From NCBI GenBank assembly GCA_044220635.1, contig JBGAQP010000011.1:1-64000 (forward strand): a DNA stretch of 64,000 nucleotides, written 5' to 3'. This DNA comes from JBGAQP01 sp044220635. Its GTDB lineage: Bacteria > Pseudomonadota > Gammaproteobacteria > Burkholderiales > Usitatibacteraceae. The position numbers and the translations under genes are program-made. Shown here one piece after another: positions 35,318 through 44,591 of the stretch. Position 1 is the first letter of the stretch. The number at the start of each line of letters is the position of its first letter. A model generated the notes under the pieces. It saw nothing but the letters and a program-made list of their open reading frames with translations. It was not told the origin of the DNA and did not search any database.

Positions 35318-37381
35318 ATGATCCCGTTTTCCCGCAAGCCCCTGCTCGCCCTGCTGGGCGGCCGCCGCTCCCTCGCCCCCGCCGCCCGCGCGCAGCGCCC
35401 GCCGAGCGACCCCCGGGGGGCCACCGCCGACCGCGCCCCCACGCCGCTCACCGTCGTCACCGACCCGCGCAAGCCCCGCCAGCCGCTGCCCGCGCACGAC
35501 GGGGCGGACTACCTCAAGACCATCCCGGGCTTCTCCGTGATCCGCAAGGGCGGCACGGACGGCGACCCGGTGTTCCGCGGCATGGCGGGCTCGCGGCTCG
35601 GGATCCTGCTCGACGGCGAGCAGATCCTCGGCGGCTGCGGCCAGCGCATGGACCCGCCCACCGCCTACGTCTTCCCCGAGGCCTACGACCGCGTCACCGT
35701 CATCAAGGGACCGCAGGGCGTGCTGAACGGCCCCGGCCAGTCCGCGGGCGTGGTGCTCTTCGAGCGCGACCCGAAGCCCTACGCGGAGCCCGGCGCGAGC
35801 GCCTACGCGAGCCTTCTCGCGGGCTCCTTCGGCCGGCACGACGAGGTCCTCGACGCGCGCGCCGGCGCCCCCGCCTACGAGGCGCGCGCCGTGGCGACCC
35901 GCAGCCACTCCGACGACTACAAGGACGGCAGCGGCGAGCGCGTGCACTCGCGCTACACGCGCTGGAGCGCCAACGCGGCGCTCGCGTGGACGCCGGATGC
36001 GCGCACGCGGCTCGAGCTCACGGGGGCGGCGAGCGACGGGGAGGCCGCCTACGCGGACCGCGCGATGGACGGCGTCGCCTTCGAGCGCTCGAACGTCGGG
36101 CTGAAATTGCGCAAGGACAACCTCTCGCCCCTCGTCGAGCGCATCGAGGCGAGCGCCTTCCACAACTACGTGGATCACGTGATGGACAACTACACCCTGC
36201 GCGACTTCCGGCCCACGGCGATGATGCCCGCACCCGCGGTGAGCAACCCCGACCGCGAGACGCGCGGCGCAAGGGCGCTCGTCACGCTGAAGCCGGGCGA
36301 AGCCGACCGCGCGAGCCTCGGCGCCGACTGGCAGGCGAACGACCACACGGTGCGCTCCTCCATGAACCAGGCGACGATGCCCTACGAGGCGAAGCCGCGC
36401 ACCGAGGACGCGCGCTTCGCGAACGCCGGGCTCTTCGGCGAATGGACCCATGCGCTCGGTGCGGCGCAGCGCGTCGTGACGGGCCTGCGCGCGGACCGCT
36501 GGAGCGCCGAGGACCGCCGGGCGACGATCACCGTCGGCAAGGGCGCGATGGCGGTCGCGAAGCCCAATCCCACCGCCGGGGCCGAACGCCGCGAGACGCT
36601 CGCGAGCGGCTTCGCGCGCCTCGAGCGCGAGCTCGACGGCAAGGCCACGACGCTCTACGCGGGCCTGGGCAGCGTCGAGCGCTTCCCGGACTACTGGGAG
36701 CTCTTCTCGGACCGCGAGGGGACCGATTCCATCAGCGCCTTCGGCACGCGCCCCGAGCGGACCACGCAACTCGACGCGGGCCTCGTGCACCGCGCGGGCG
36801 ACTGGAACGCGACGCTCTCGGCCTTCGCCGGGCGCATCGACGACTACATCCTCGTCCAGTCGGGCGTGGCGCGCACGATGCCGATGCGCACGGCGACCCT
36901 CACGCGCAACGTCGATGCGCGCACGCTCGGGCTGGAGGCCGGGATCGGGCGCGTGTTCGCGAGGCTCTGGAAGGCGGAGGCGACGCTCGCCTGGGTGCGC
37001 GGCGAGAACGAGACGGACGGCACGCCCCTCGCCCAGCAGCCGCCCCTCGAGGCGCGCTTCTCGCTCGTGCGCGAGGACCCGCTGTGGTCGCTCGGCATCC
37101 TGCTGCGCGCGGTGGCGAAGCAGGATCGCGTGGACCCGGGCAAGGGCAACATCGCCGGGCAGGACATCGGCCCCACGGCGGGCTTCGGGGTGCTGTCGGT
37201 CAACGGCGGCTGGCGGATCTCGAAGGCCGTGACGCTCACGGGCGGCGTGGACAACCTCCTCGACAAGACCTACGCGGAGCACATCAGCCGCTCCGGGGCG
37301 ATGGTGCCGGGCTATGTGCAGACCACGCGGGTGAACGAGCCCGGCCGCACCCTCTGGCTCAAGCTCCAGCTCTCGCTCTAG
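35318..37381 (+). CDS. TonB-dependent copper receptor (OprC/NosA-like)
   Basis: This outer-membrane beta barrel is for copper uptake. The 687-residue sequence carries the plug domain of the OprC-like family (TIGR01778): VVTDPRKPRQPLPAHDGADY, FSVIRKGGTDGDPVFRGMAG, LLDGEQILGGCGQRMDPPTA and VIKGPQGVLNGPGQSAGVVL. The last barrel strand ends in LWLKLQLSL with a short C-terminus. A GGAGG site precedes the ATG at 35318. The N-terminus (MIPFSRKPLLALLGGRRSLAPA) is a poor signal peptide because two Arg interrupt the hydrophobic core. Confidence 0.9.
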   Translation: MIPFSRKPLLALLGGRRSLAPAARAQRPPSDPRGATADRAPTPLTVVTDPRKPRQPLPAHDGADYLKTIPGFSVIRKGGTDGDPVFRGMAGSRLGILLDGEQILGGCGQRMDPPTAYVFPEAYDRVTVIKGPQGVLNGPGQSAGVVLFERDPKPYAEPGASAYASLLAGSFGRHDEVLDARAGAPAYEARAVATRSHSDDYKDGSGERVHSRYTRWSANAALAWTPDARTRLELTGAASDGEAAYADRAMDGVAFERSNVGLKLRKDNLSPLVERIEASAFHNYVDHVMDNYTLRDFRPTAMMPAPAVSNPDRETRGARALVTLKPGEADRASLGADWQANDHTVRSSMNQATMPYEAKPRTEDARFANAGLFGEWTHALGAAQRVVTGLRADRWSAEDRRATITVGKGAMAVAKPNPTAGAERRETLASGFARLERELDGKATTLYAGLGSVERFPDYWELFSDREGTDSISAFGTRPERTTQLDAGLVHRAGDWNATLSAFAGRIDDYILVQSGVARTMPMRTATLTRNVDARTLGLEAGIGRVFARLWKAEATLAWVRGENETDGTPLAQQPPLEARFSLVREDPLWSLGILLRAVAKQDRVDPGKGNIAGQDIGPTAGFGVLSVNGGWRISKAVTLTGGVDNLLDKTYAEHISRSGAMVPGYVQTTRVNEPGRTLWLKLQLSL

Positions 37382-37416
37382 GGCGATGTTTCTGCTAGAA
37401 TTTCCGCTTCCTTCGT

Positions 37417-37492
<76 letters not shown>

Positions 37493-37505
37493 CGACTTGC
37501 CCCGG

Positions 37506-37529
37506 AAAGCCCGCCTCGCGCGGGCTTTT
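37506..37529 (+). terminator. Rho-independent terminator of tRNA-Ala
   Basis: A 9-bp stem AAAGCCCGC / GCGGGCTTT with a 5-nt loop ends in TTTT, 14 bases past the tRNA. A clear intrinsic terminator. Confidence 0.88.
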
Positions 37530-37599
37530 CACTTGGGCGGGCGCGAGGCCCACCCCATAATGGCCGGCGAGCCGCGTCGCGGCGCGAAGCGAGACCCGG

Positions 37600-38112
37600 A
37601 TGCTCCGATTCCTGCTCCTCTTCCTCGCGATCCAGGCGGTCCTCTTCGGCGTCGAGCTGCTCGGCGCCGTGCAACGCGCCATCGTGATGCCCTTCACGGG
37701 GCTGCTCGCCGACTTCAGCGCGCTCCTGGTCCGGGCCTTCGACCGCGACGTGGTCGCCTTCGGCAACGTCATCCGCAGCACCGCGAACGGCTTCGGCGTG
37801 TCGATCCAGCCCGGATGCAACGCGGTCGAGGCCTGCATCGTCCTCGCGGCGGCGATCCTCGCCTTCCCCGCCCGCTGGCGCGAGAAGGCGATCGGGCTCG
37901 CCCTGGGCCTCGTCGCGGTGCAGGCGGTCAACATCGTGCGGATCGTGAGCCTCTTCTACCTGGGCCAGTGGAACCTCGCGTGGTTCGAGTTCGCCCACCT
38001 CTACCTCTGGCAGGCGCTGATCATGCTCGACGTGCTCGCCGTGTGGCTCGTCTGGGTGCGCCACCTCGCCCGCCGCGGGCTGCTCGCCGCGCCCGCTCCC
38101 CGTGCGGCCTAG
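37600..38112 (+). CDS. xrtH: Exosortase H (XrtH)
   Basis: This 170-residue multi-pass membrane cysteine protease/transpeptidase is thought to process substrates with a C-terminal IPTLxxWG signal. The catalytic Cys is in QPGCNAVEACIVLAAAILAF, the Arg in NIVRIVSLFYLGQWN and the His in FAHLYLWQALIMLDV. The short length is that of the XrtH subfamily. It is followed by its usual partner membrane protein, which overlaps its last codons. No IPTL-type substrate protein is in this window. Confidence 0.93.
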   Translation: MLRFLLLFLAIQAVLFGVELLGAVQRAIVMPFTGLLADFSALLVRAFDRDVVAFGNVIRSTANGFGVSIQPGCNAVEACIVLAAAILAFPARWREKAIGLALGLVAVQAVNIVRIVSLFYLGQWNLAWFEFAHLYLWQALIMLDVLAVWLVWVRHLARRGLLAAPAPRAA

Positions 38113-38722
38113 TTCCGTCCTCGCGTTTGTCCTGCGGGCGATCGGCGCGTTCGTTGCGCTCCTCCTCGGCTGGTACCTGCTCGGCGAATGGTTCACGGTC
38201 CCGGCGGGAGTCGTCGCGAAGGGCGCGGTCGCGGCGCTCTTCCCCTCCTGGGCCGAGGGCGTGCAGCAATCGGGCACGACGCTCGCGCTGCTCACCACGC
38301 TCGAAGTGCGCGGCGTGGCCGGCGCCGCGCCCGGCCAGGTGGCGCTCCTCAGCCCGGAGGCGAACTTCCTGCCCTACGGCTACGGCCTGCCGCTTCTCGT
38401 CGCCCTGCTGCTCGCCGCGCGCGCCGGGCGGCTGCCCGCAAAGATCGCGCTCGGCGCGGCGGCGCTGCTGCCGTTCCAGGTCCTCGGCGTGTGCCTCGAC
38501 TGGCTCAAGCAGCTCGCGATCGGCATGGGCGCGGCGCCGTTCTCGGCCGCGGAGCGCGAGCTCATCGCCTTCGGCTACCAGATGGGCTCGCTCGTGCTGC
38601 CCGCGCTCGTGCCCGTGCTCGTGTGGGCCTGGCTCGACCTCGCGTTCCTGCGCGCGTTCGTGGTCGAGGCGGCGCTCGAAGGCGAGGGCGGGGAGCCCCC
38701 CTCATCGCGTGGCAGCCGATGA
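38102..38722 (+). CDS. Exosortase H-associated membrane protein
   Basis: A 206-residue protein with about four to five predicted helices and one large loop. It matches the partner always found next to XrtH: LPYGYGLPLLVALLLAARA in the middle, LGVCLDWLKQLA, and ELIAFGYQMGSLVLPALVPV. The GTG start at 38102 lies inside the end of xrtH, so the two are translationally coupled. Its role with the exosortase is not known. Confidence 0.85.
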   Translation: MRPSSVLAFVLRAIGAFVALLLGWYLLGEWFTVPAGVVAKGAVAALFPSWAEGVQQSGTTLALLTTLEVRGVAGAAPGQVALLSPEANFLPYGYGLPLLVALLLAARAGRLPAKIALGAAALLPFQVLGVCLDWLKQLAIGMGAAPFSAAERELIAFGYQMGSLVLPALVPVLVWAWLDLAFLRAFVVEAALEGEGGEPPSSRGSR

Positions 38723-38880
38723 GGCCGGCGCGCGGGACGATCCCGCGGGGCTTGCGCTCCGCCCCCGCAGCCACGAGCCGCCCGAGGCGTTTCCTTGCTC
38801 TGGATCAACGGGCGGCGGCGCGCGGCTTGCGCGCGCATGGGGCCGCGGCTACCGTGGGGAGTGCACCCAGGTCGACCGCC

Positions 38881-39111
38881 ATGAACAAGCTCCCCAAGTC
38901 CCGGTTCCACTTCGTCTTCTCGCTCGTCATGGGCGCGATCATGTTCCTCGTCATGACCTTCGTGATCACGCTGGCGAACGTGGGATGGGCCCCGGATTTC
39001 CCCGCCCGCTGGATGCGGGCCTTCGCGATCGCCTACGTGGTGGGCGTGCCGGTGATCTATTTCCTCGCGCCGTTCGCCCGCAGGCTCACCGCGCGCATCG
39101 TCGAGACCTGA
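38881..39111 (+). CDS. DUF2798 small membrane protein
   Basis: A 76-residue protein with two predicted helices (FHFVFSLVMGAIMFLVMTFV and WMRAFAIAYVVGVPVIYFLA). This is the DUF2798 pattern, including the short basic C-terminus ARRLTARIVET. Function unknown. It lies 22 bases before the first PCu(A)C gene on the same strand. Confidence 0.85.
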   Translation: MNKLPKSRFHFVFSLVMGAIMFLVMTFVITLANVGWAPDFPARWMRAFAIAYVVGVPVIYFLAPFARRLTARIVET

Positions 39112-39133
39112 ACGTCCATCGCAGGAGCCGGCC

Positions 39134-39589
39134 ATGAAACGCATCACCCTCGCCGCGGCGCTCGCCGCGGCGCTCGCCCTTCCCGCCCACGCCGAGGTCA
39201 CGGTGAAGGACCCCTGGGCGCGCGCCACCGTCGCCCAGCAGAGGGCCACGGGCGCGTTCATGCAGCTCTCCTCGCCGAAGGGCGCGCGGCTCGTGCAGGC
39301 GGCCTCTCCCGTCGCCGGACTCGTGGAGCTGCACGAGATGACGATGGAGGCGAACGTCATGCGCATGCGTGCGATCGCCGGCATCGACCTGCCCGCCGGC
39401 AAGGCCGTGGAGCTCAAGCCCGGCGGCTACCACGTGATGCTGATGGAGCTCAGGCAGCAGCTGAAGGACGGCGACACGGTGCCCATCACGCTCACCTTCG
39501 AGTCCGCCGGTGGCGCCCGGGAGAGCGTCGAGGTGAAGGCGCTCGTGCGTCCCCTGGGCGCCACGGGGCCTGCCGCGCACAAGCACTGA
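39134..39589 (+). CDS. Copper chaperone PCu(A)C, copy 1
   Basis: A 151-residue periplasmic copper chaperone (DUF461 fold) that delivers Cu(I), usually to cytochrome oxidase CuA sites. A signal peptide (MKRITLAAALAAALALPAHA) leads to the copper motif: His and Met in ELHEMTMEANVMRMR and His/Met in GGYHVMLMELR. The C-terminal tail ends in AAHKH, which may add metal binding. A second copy is at 52,028. Confidence 0.93.
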   Translation: MKRITLAAALAAALALPAHAEVTVKDPWARATVAQQRATGAFMQLSSPKGARLVQAASPVAGLVELHEMTMEANVMRMRAIAGIDLPAGKAVELKPGGYHVMLMELRQQLKDGDTVPITLTFESAGGARESVEVKALVRPLGATGPAAHKH

Positions 39590-39628
39590 GCGACTCGGCG
39601 AAACCGGAAAAACGGTAAGCTTCGCCCG

Positions 39629-40900
39629 ATGAGCCCCCGCAAACCGACCCGCCGGGCGGCGGCGCCGCCCGCGCACCGCGGCTTCACGCTGATCGAGATC
39701 ACCGTGGTCCTCGTGATCATGGCGCTGCTGCTCGCCGGCGGCCTCGCCCTCACGACCTCGCTCATCGACGCGCAGCGCGTGAGGACGACCAAGCAGAACC
39801 TCGACGCGGTGAGGGATGCGATCCAGGCCTTCGTGGCCCGCAACGGGCGGCTTCCCTGCCCGGCGGTGGAGACGCTCGCGCCGACCGACGCCAACTACGG
39901 GCTCGAGGCGAACCCCGGCGGCAGCCCGCCCTGCACCAGCACGACGGACCTCGGCTCGGGGTCGCCCACGCCGGGCGCGCGCGGCGTCGTGCCGTGGAAG
40001 TCGCTCGGCATGCAGGCGGAGGTCGCCCTCGACGGGTGGAGCAACCAGGTCACCTACGCCGTCACGCGCGCGGCCGCGAGGAACACGACCACGAGCGCGA
40101 ACGTGATGGGCATCCGCGGCGTGCTCACCGTCCACAGCGCCGTGCCCGTGGCGCTCGGCCTTCCGGCCACCGGCAACCAGCTCAACGCCTGCAGCACCAC
40201 GGCGGGCGACAACACCTGCAACGCGGCGGCGGTCGCGGTGCTCATCTCGCACGGCCGAAACGTCCAGGGCGCCTTCAACCCGAGCGGCGCGCGCGCGCCC
40301 GTGCCGGGCTCGAACCTCGAGGTGGAGAACACGGACACGAGCACCGCCTTCGTCCTTACGGACCCGGTCACGGGCTCGGCGAACTCCTTCGACGACATCG
40401 TGGTGGCGCTCTCCCCGACCGACGTGCTCGGCAAGCTCTACCAGCAAGGCGTCATCCCGAGCGAGCAGGCGCTGATCCAGGCCCGCTTCCGGGAGGTCGT
40501 GCAGATGCTCGCCGCGGACGCCGTCCGCAACCGCATCGGCAGCACCCCGGGTGACCGGGAGTACCCGTTCGCGTCGCCCTCCGGCACCGTCGCCTACAGC
40601 TACGCGAGCTACGCCTCCTACTTCAACTCCAACTGCCAGCTCGGGAATCCGCCGAGCACCGTCGGCACGCTGCCCACGAACATGCAGGTGATCCGCGACC
40701 CGTGGGGCAATTCGTTCCGCTTCACGGTCGCCGAGGCCTACGACGGCGTGAACCCCGGCCTCGATGCGACCCAGGCCTGCCCGACTCCCGTGGTCGTCGT
40801 TTCGCTCGGGGCCGATGGGGCGCTCGGCACCGCGGACGACGTGCGCTATTTCGTCCCCCTGGGCGACTTCCAGGCGGTGTTCTCCTCGACGGGCTGGTGA
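39629..40900 (+). CDS. Type IV pilin/pseudopilin-like prepilin protein
   Basis: A 423-residue protein with an N-terminal prepilin sequence: a basic leader, then G-FTLIEITVVLVIMALLLAG with Glu at +5 of the mature protein, the pattern cut by PilD-type peptidase. The large C-terminal part is Ser/Thr/Ala-rich with several cysteine pairs (LPCPAVE, GSPPCTS, LNACSTT, DNTCNAA). It is too large for a normal pilin. It may be a minor pseudopilin or a surface protein that uses the pilin export route. Function unknown. Confidence 0.85.
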   Translation: MSPRKPTRRAAAPPAHRGFTLIEITVVLVIMALLLAGGLALTTSLIDAQRVRTTKQNLDAVRDAIQAFVARNGRLPCPAVETLAPTDANYGLEANPGGSPPCTSTTDLGSGSPTPGARGVVPWKSLGMQAEVALDGWSNQVTYAVTRAAARNTTTSANVMGIRGVLTVHSAVPVALGLPATGNQLNACSTTAGDNTCNAAAVAVLISHGRNVQGAFNPSGARAPVPGSNLEVENTDTSTAFVLTDPVTGSANSFDDIVVALSPTDVLGKLYQQGVIPSEQALIQARFREVVQMLAADAVRNRIGSTPGDREYPFASPSGTVAYSYASYASYFNSNCQLGNPPSTVGTLPTNMQVIRDPWGNSFRFTVAEAYDGVNPGLDATQACPTPVVVVSLGADGALGTADDVRYFVPLGDFQAVFSSTGW

Positions 40901-40972
40901 AGGCCGGAACCGTCGCGCGGGATTCTTGAGGCGGAGCAAGGCCTCGCGGCTGCGGGGGAGGATGATCTAGCG

Positions 40973-41299
40973 ATGACCCCGGCTCCCGCCAACGATCCGC
41001 TCGTCGCCGCCGCCACGGAAGCGCTGCGCGCCGTGGTCGATCCCGAGGTCGGCGTGAACGTGGTGGACCTCGGGCTCGTCTACCGCGTCGCGCGCGAGGG
41101 CGGCTCGCTCGCCGTGGACCTCACCATGACCAGCGCCGCCTGCCCGATGGGCGAGATGATCGTCGCCGAGGCGGGGGAGGCGCTCGCGAAAGTCATGCCT
41201 CCGGGGATGCGCGCGCGCATCGCGCTCGTCTGGGATCCGCCTTGGACGCCGGAACTCATGTCGGAGAAGGCGAAGTCCGCGCTGGGCTGGGAGGGCTGA
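40973..41299 (+). CDS. MIP18/DUF59 metal-sulfur cluster assembly factor
   Basis: A 108-residue protein of the PaaD/SufT (DUF59) family that helps to mature iron-sulfur proteins. The signature VVDPEVGVNVVDLGLVYRVA (about 21-40) and the Cys motif TSAACPMGEMI (about 53-63) are present. It ends 4 bases before the next gene on the same strand. Confidence 0.92.
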   Translation: MTPAPANDPLVAAATEALRAVVDPEVGVNVVDLGLVYRVAREGGSLAVDLTMTSAACPMGEMIVAEAGEALAKVMPPGMRARIALVWDPPWTPELMSEKAKSALGWEG

Positions 41300-41303
41300 G
41301 GCG

Positions 41304-42383
41304 GTGAAGGCCCTTCGCATCGCGATCTTCGCCGCCGTCCCCGTCGTGCTCCTGCTCGCGGTCTTCGGCGGGCTCGCCCGCGCGGGCGTAGCCGCCCCCA
41401 CGACCGACACGATCGCGGCCTGGCACGGCCCGCTCTTCGTCTGCGGCTTCTTCGGCGCCGTGATCTCGCTCGAGCGCGCGGTGGCCCTGGGCCTGGGCTG
41501 GGCCTATGCGGCGCCGGCGCTCGCCGCCGCGGGCGGCCTCGCGATCCTCGCCGGCGCGGGGCTCGCCCTCGCCTCGGGGCTCTTCGTCGCCGCGGGCGCG
41601 GTGCTGCTCGCGGCCTCCGTTGCCGTGTGGCTGCGGCAGAAGGCGCTGCACACGCGCGTGCTCGCGGTCGCCGCGGGCTGCTGGGTCGCGGGCAGCCTCG
41701 CATGGGGCGCGACCGGGGAGGTGGCCGTGGCGCTGCCCGCCTGGGCGGGCTTCCTCGTGCTCACGATCGCCGGCGAGCGCCTCGAGCTCACGCGGCTGCT
41801 GCCCCGCAGCCCCTCGGCGAAGACGCTCTTCCTCGCGCCGATGGTGCTGCTGCTCCTCGGGATCGCGATCGGATTCGCGATGCCGGTGGCGGGCGGCAAG
41901 GCCGTGGCGATCGCGCTCGCGGGCCTCGCGCTCTGGCTGCTCGCCTTCGACATCGCGCGGGTGACGATCGCCCAGCCCGGGCTCGCGCGCTACATCGCCG
42001 CCTGCCTCATCACGGGCTACGCCTGGCTCGTGCTCGCGGCCCTGCTGTGGTTCGCGGCGGGCTTCCTCTTCCACGGGGCGCGGCCCTATTACGACGCGGC
42101 GGTGCACGCGGTGTTCGTGGGCTTCGTGCTCTCGATGGTCTTCGGCCACGCGCCCGTGATCCTGCCCTCCGTCGCGCGCATCCGCATCGCCTTCACGCCC
42201 TTCGCGTACGCGGCTCTGACGCTCCTGCACGCGACGCTCGCGCTGCGGATCGTCGGCGACCTCGCGGGCGAGGACGGCTGGCGGCGCTGGGGCGCGCTCG
42301 GCAACGCGCTGGCGCTCGCGCTCTTCGCGCTCACGATGGCGTTTTCCGCGCGGCGGATGAAGGCGGCGGCCACCCATGGGTGA
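41304..42383 (+). CDS. NnrS-like polytopic membrane protein
   Basis: A 359-residue protein with about twelve hydrophobic helices and little else. Conserved histidines in AAWHGPLFVCGFFGAVISLE and AVHAVFVGFVLSMVFGHAPV resemble NnrS, a heme-copper membrane protein linked to nitrosative stress and denitrification. The likeness is partial, so the call is tentative. GTG start at 41304; the next gene starts inside its last codons. Confidence 0.7.
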   Translation: MKALRIAIFAAVPVVLLLAVFGGLARAGVAAPTTDTIAAWHGPLFVCGFFGAVISLERAVALGLGWAYAAPALAAAGGLAILAGAGLALASGLFVAAGAVLLAASVAVWLRQKALHTRVLAVAAGCWVAGSLAWGATGEVAVALPAWAGFLVLTIAGERLELTRLLPRSPSAKTLFLAPMVLLLLGIAIGFAMPVAGGKAVAIALAGLALWLLAFDIARVTIAQPGLARYIAACLITGYAWLVLAALLWFAAGFLFHGARPYYDAAVHAVFVGFVLSMVFGHAPVILPSVARIRIAFTPFAYAALTLLHATLALRIVGDLAGEDGWRRWGALGNALALALFALTMAFSARRMKAAATHG

Positions 42384-43659
42384 GTCGGGGCTCTTCGCCG
42401 CCCAACCCTTCGCGGAGGAGTACCGCCTCACGTTCGCGTTCCTGACGAGCGTGGGGGTGGGCCTGCTCATCGGCCTCGAGCGCGAGCGGCACGCGGAGGC
42501 GAAGGCGGGCGTGCGCACCTTCGCCCTCATCGCGATGCTGGGCACGCTCACGGTGCTGATCGCGGAGCAATCGGGCTCGGCCTGGATCATCGCCGCGGGG
42601 CTCATCGTCGTGGGCGGCACCGTGCTCGCGGCCTACCTCGCGGACCGCAAGCCCTCCTGGGACTCGGGGACGACGACGGTGGTGGCCGCGGCCGTCACCT
42701 ATTCGCTCGGGGTGGCGATCGCGTACGGGTTCGTGGAGACGGGTGTCGCGCTCGCGATCCTGGTGACGGCGCTGCTCTACTTCAAGACCGAGATCGAGGG
42801 CTTCCAGCAAAGCCTCACCCCGGTCGACTACCGCAGCCTCCTGCAGTTCGCGGCGCTGAGCCTCGTCGTGCTGCCGGTCCTGCCCGACGAGGGCTACGGG
42901 CCCTACGGCGCGCTCAACCCGCGCAACATCGGCTACATGGTGGTGCTGATCTCGGCGGTGAGCTTCACGGGCTACGTCGCCTCGCGGGTGCTGCGCGCGC
43001 GCGCCGACCCGGCGCTGCTCGGGGCCATCGGCGGCCTCGTGTCGAGCACCGCGACCACGCTGGTCTATTCGCGCGAGGCGCGCGGCAGGGCCGGGCTCGC
43101 GAGCACCGCGATCGTCGTGATCCTGCTCGCCAACCTCGTCATGGTGGTGCGGGTGGGGCTGCTGTCTCTCGCCGCCTCGCCCTCGCTCCTGCCCACGCTC
43201 GCCGTCGCGCTCGGCGCGACGCTCGCCGCGGGGCTGCCGTTCGCGTACTTCGCGTGGCGCCAGGGGCACGAACGCGGGGCGCTCGCCGCGCCGGAGTTCA
43301 CCAACCCGACGAACCTTCGCGTCGCGCTCGGATTCGGCGCGGCCTACGCGCTGATCCTGCTCGCCTCGGCCTGGCTCTCGGAGGTCGTGGGCGAGCACGG
43401 CCTCTATCTCCTCGCCATCGTCTCGGGGCTCACCGACGTGGACGCGATCTCGCTCTCGGCGATGCGCCTGCACGAAGAGGGCCGTATCGCCGCTACGGAG
43501 GCGACCACCACGATCGCGCTCGCGATCGCCTCGAACTTCGTCACCAAGGCGGGCATCGTCTTCGCCACGGGCGGCGCCGCGCTCGGCCGGCGCTCGCTCG
43601 CCGCCTTCGGCGTCATGGCCCTCGCCCTCTTCGCCGGCGTCGCCCTCGTCCGCCCCTGA
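42376..43659 (+). CDS. MgtC/SapB-family protein with DUF4010 domain
   Basis: A 427-residue membrane protein. The N-terminal half is an MgtC-like domain (SVGVGLLIGLERERHAEAK, VRTFALIAMLGTLTVL). The C-terminal half matches DUF4010 (ATTLVYSREARGRAGLASTA, SGLTDVDAISLSAMRLHEEG). Such proteins may affect Mg2+ or membrane homeostasis; the mechanism is unknown. The TGA stop shares its last base with repeat element B. Confidence 0.88.
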   Translation: MGESGLFAAQPFAEEYRLTFAFLTSVGVGLLIGLERERHAEAKAGVRTFALIAMLGTLTVLIAEQSGSAWIIAAGLIVVGGTVLAAYLADRKPSWDSGTTTVVAAAVTYSLGVAIAYGFVETGVALAILVTALLYFKTEIEGFQQSLTPVDYRSLLQFAALSLVVLPVLPDEGYGPYGALNPRNIGYMVVLISAVSFTGYVASRVLRARADPALLGAIGGLVSSTATTLVYSREARGRAGLASTAIVVILLANLVMVVRVGLLSLAASPSLLPTLAVALGATLAAGLPFAYFAWRQGHERGALAAPEFTNPTNLRVALGFGAAYALILLASAWLSEVVGEHGLYLLAIVSGLTDVDAISLSAMRLHEEGRIAATEATTTIALAIASNFVTKAGIVFATGGAALGRRSLAAFGVMALALFAGVALVRP

Positions 43660-43729
43660 AAATGGGGACAGTCCCCATTTTCGCGCTGTAATCTGCGTTA
43701 CAACGATTAAATGGGGACTGTCCCCATTT
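43659..43729. repeat. Nested-palindrome repeat element, copy B
   Basis: A 71-bp shortened copy. Both 21-bp end palindromes (AAATGGGGAC / GTCCCCATTT arms) are intact, but the inner inverted repeat is reduced to TGTAA / TTACA. It starts at the last base of the MgtC-family stop codon. A loose GGTAACAATCGG follows at about 43,735. Confidence 0.88.
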
Positions 43730-43828
43730 AAGGGTGGTAACAATCGGAAAGGTTCGGAAGGAAGCGTCACGGCTCCCCCGGGGGCGGCGCGTAGAGTATG
43801 CTTGCCTCGTTTCCCGGACGGACAGCCG

Positions 43829-44575
43829 ATGATGCACGCCGAAACCGTGGTCCAGCGCCCCAGCGGCGTCGCTCCCGCGACGCGCCGCTGCCGCATCCTC
43901 CTGGTCGAGGACAACGCGCGGCTCGCCGCCTCGATCCGGGATTATCTCGAGGGCCACAACCTGGAGGTGTTCGTCGAGGGCGACGGCCACGGCGTCGCCG
44001 ACCGCCTCGAGCGGTTGCGCCCCGACATCGTCGTGCTCGACCTCATGCTTCCGGGCAAGGACGGGCTCACGGTCTGCCGCGAGATCCGCCGCGTCGACCG
44101 CACGCCGATCCTCATCCTCACCGCCAAGGGCGAGGACATCGACCAGGTCCTCGGCCTCGAGATGGGCGCGGACGACTACGTGGTGAAGCCGGTCGAGCCG
44201 CGCGTGCTCCTCGCGCGGATCGAGGCGATCCTGCGCCGCGCGCGCAGCGCCCCGGCAGAGCCGCGCGACGCGAAGCTCGCCGCGGGCCGCCTGCTGATCG
44301 ACGGCGCCCGGCGCGCCGCCACGATCGACGGGCGCGAGGTGGAGCTCACGACGGGCGACTTCGACATCCTGTGGCTGCTCGCCTCGCGCCAGGGGAGCGT
44401 CGTGTCGCGCGACGAGATCCTGCGCGTGGTGCGCGGCATCGACTACGACGGCCTCGACCGCTCGATCGACGCGCGCATCTGCCGGCTGCGCCGCAAGCTC
44501 CAGGAGGCGGGCGGCGCGGAGTCGATGATCAAGACCGTGCGCCTGAGGGGCTATCTCTTCACCACCGAAGGGTAG
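43829..44575 (+). CDS. OmpR-family response regulator (RstA-like)
   Basis: A 248-residue response regulator. The receiver domain (about 22-135) has the phospho-acceptor Asp in IVVLDLMLPGKDG and the Lys in DDYVVKPVEPRVL. The C-terminal winged helix (about 150-245) has TTGDFDILWLLASRQGSVVS and MIKTVRLRGYLF. Two ATGs in a row at 43829 and 43832 are possible starts. The partner kinase is probably the one at 45,445, after one intervening gene. Confidence 0.92.
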   Translation: MMHAETVVQRPSGVAPATRRCRILLVEDNARLAASIRDYLEGHNLEVFVEGDGHGVADRLERLRPDIVVLDLMLPGKDGLTVCREIRRVDRTPILILTAKGEDIDQVLGLEMGADDYVVKPVEPRVLLARIEAILRRARSAPAEPRDAKLAAGRLLIDGARRAATIDGREVELTTGDFDILWLLASRQGSVVSRDEILRVVRGIDYDGLDRSIDARICRLRRKLQEAGGAESMIKTVRLRGYLFTTEG

Positions 44576-44591
44576 TTCCCGGCTTCTGCCC

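Noticed and set aside
35318..35450. Frameshift in the start of the copper receptor
   Set aside because: The other frames do not give a better signal peptide, and the plug domain continues in the same frame, so I only flag the odd N-terminus.
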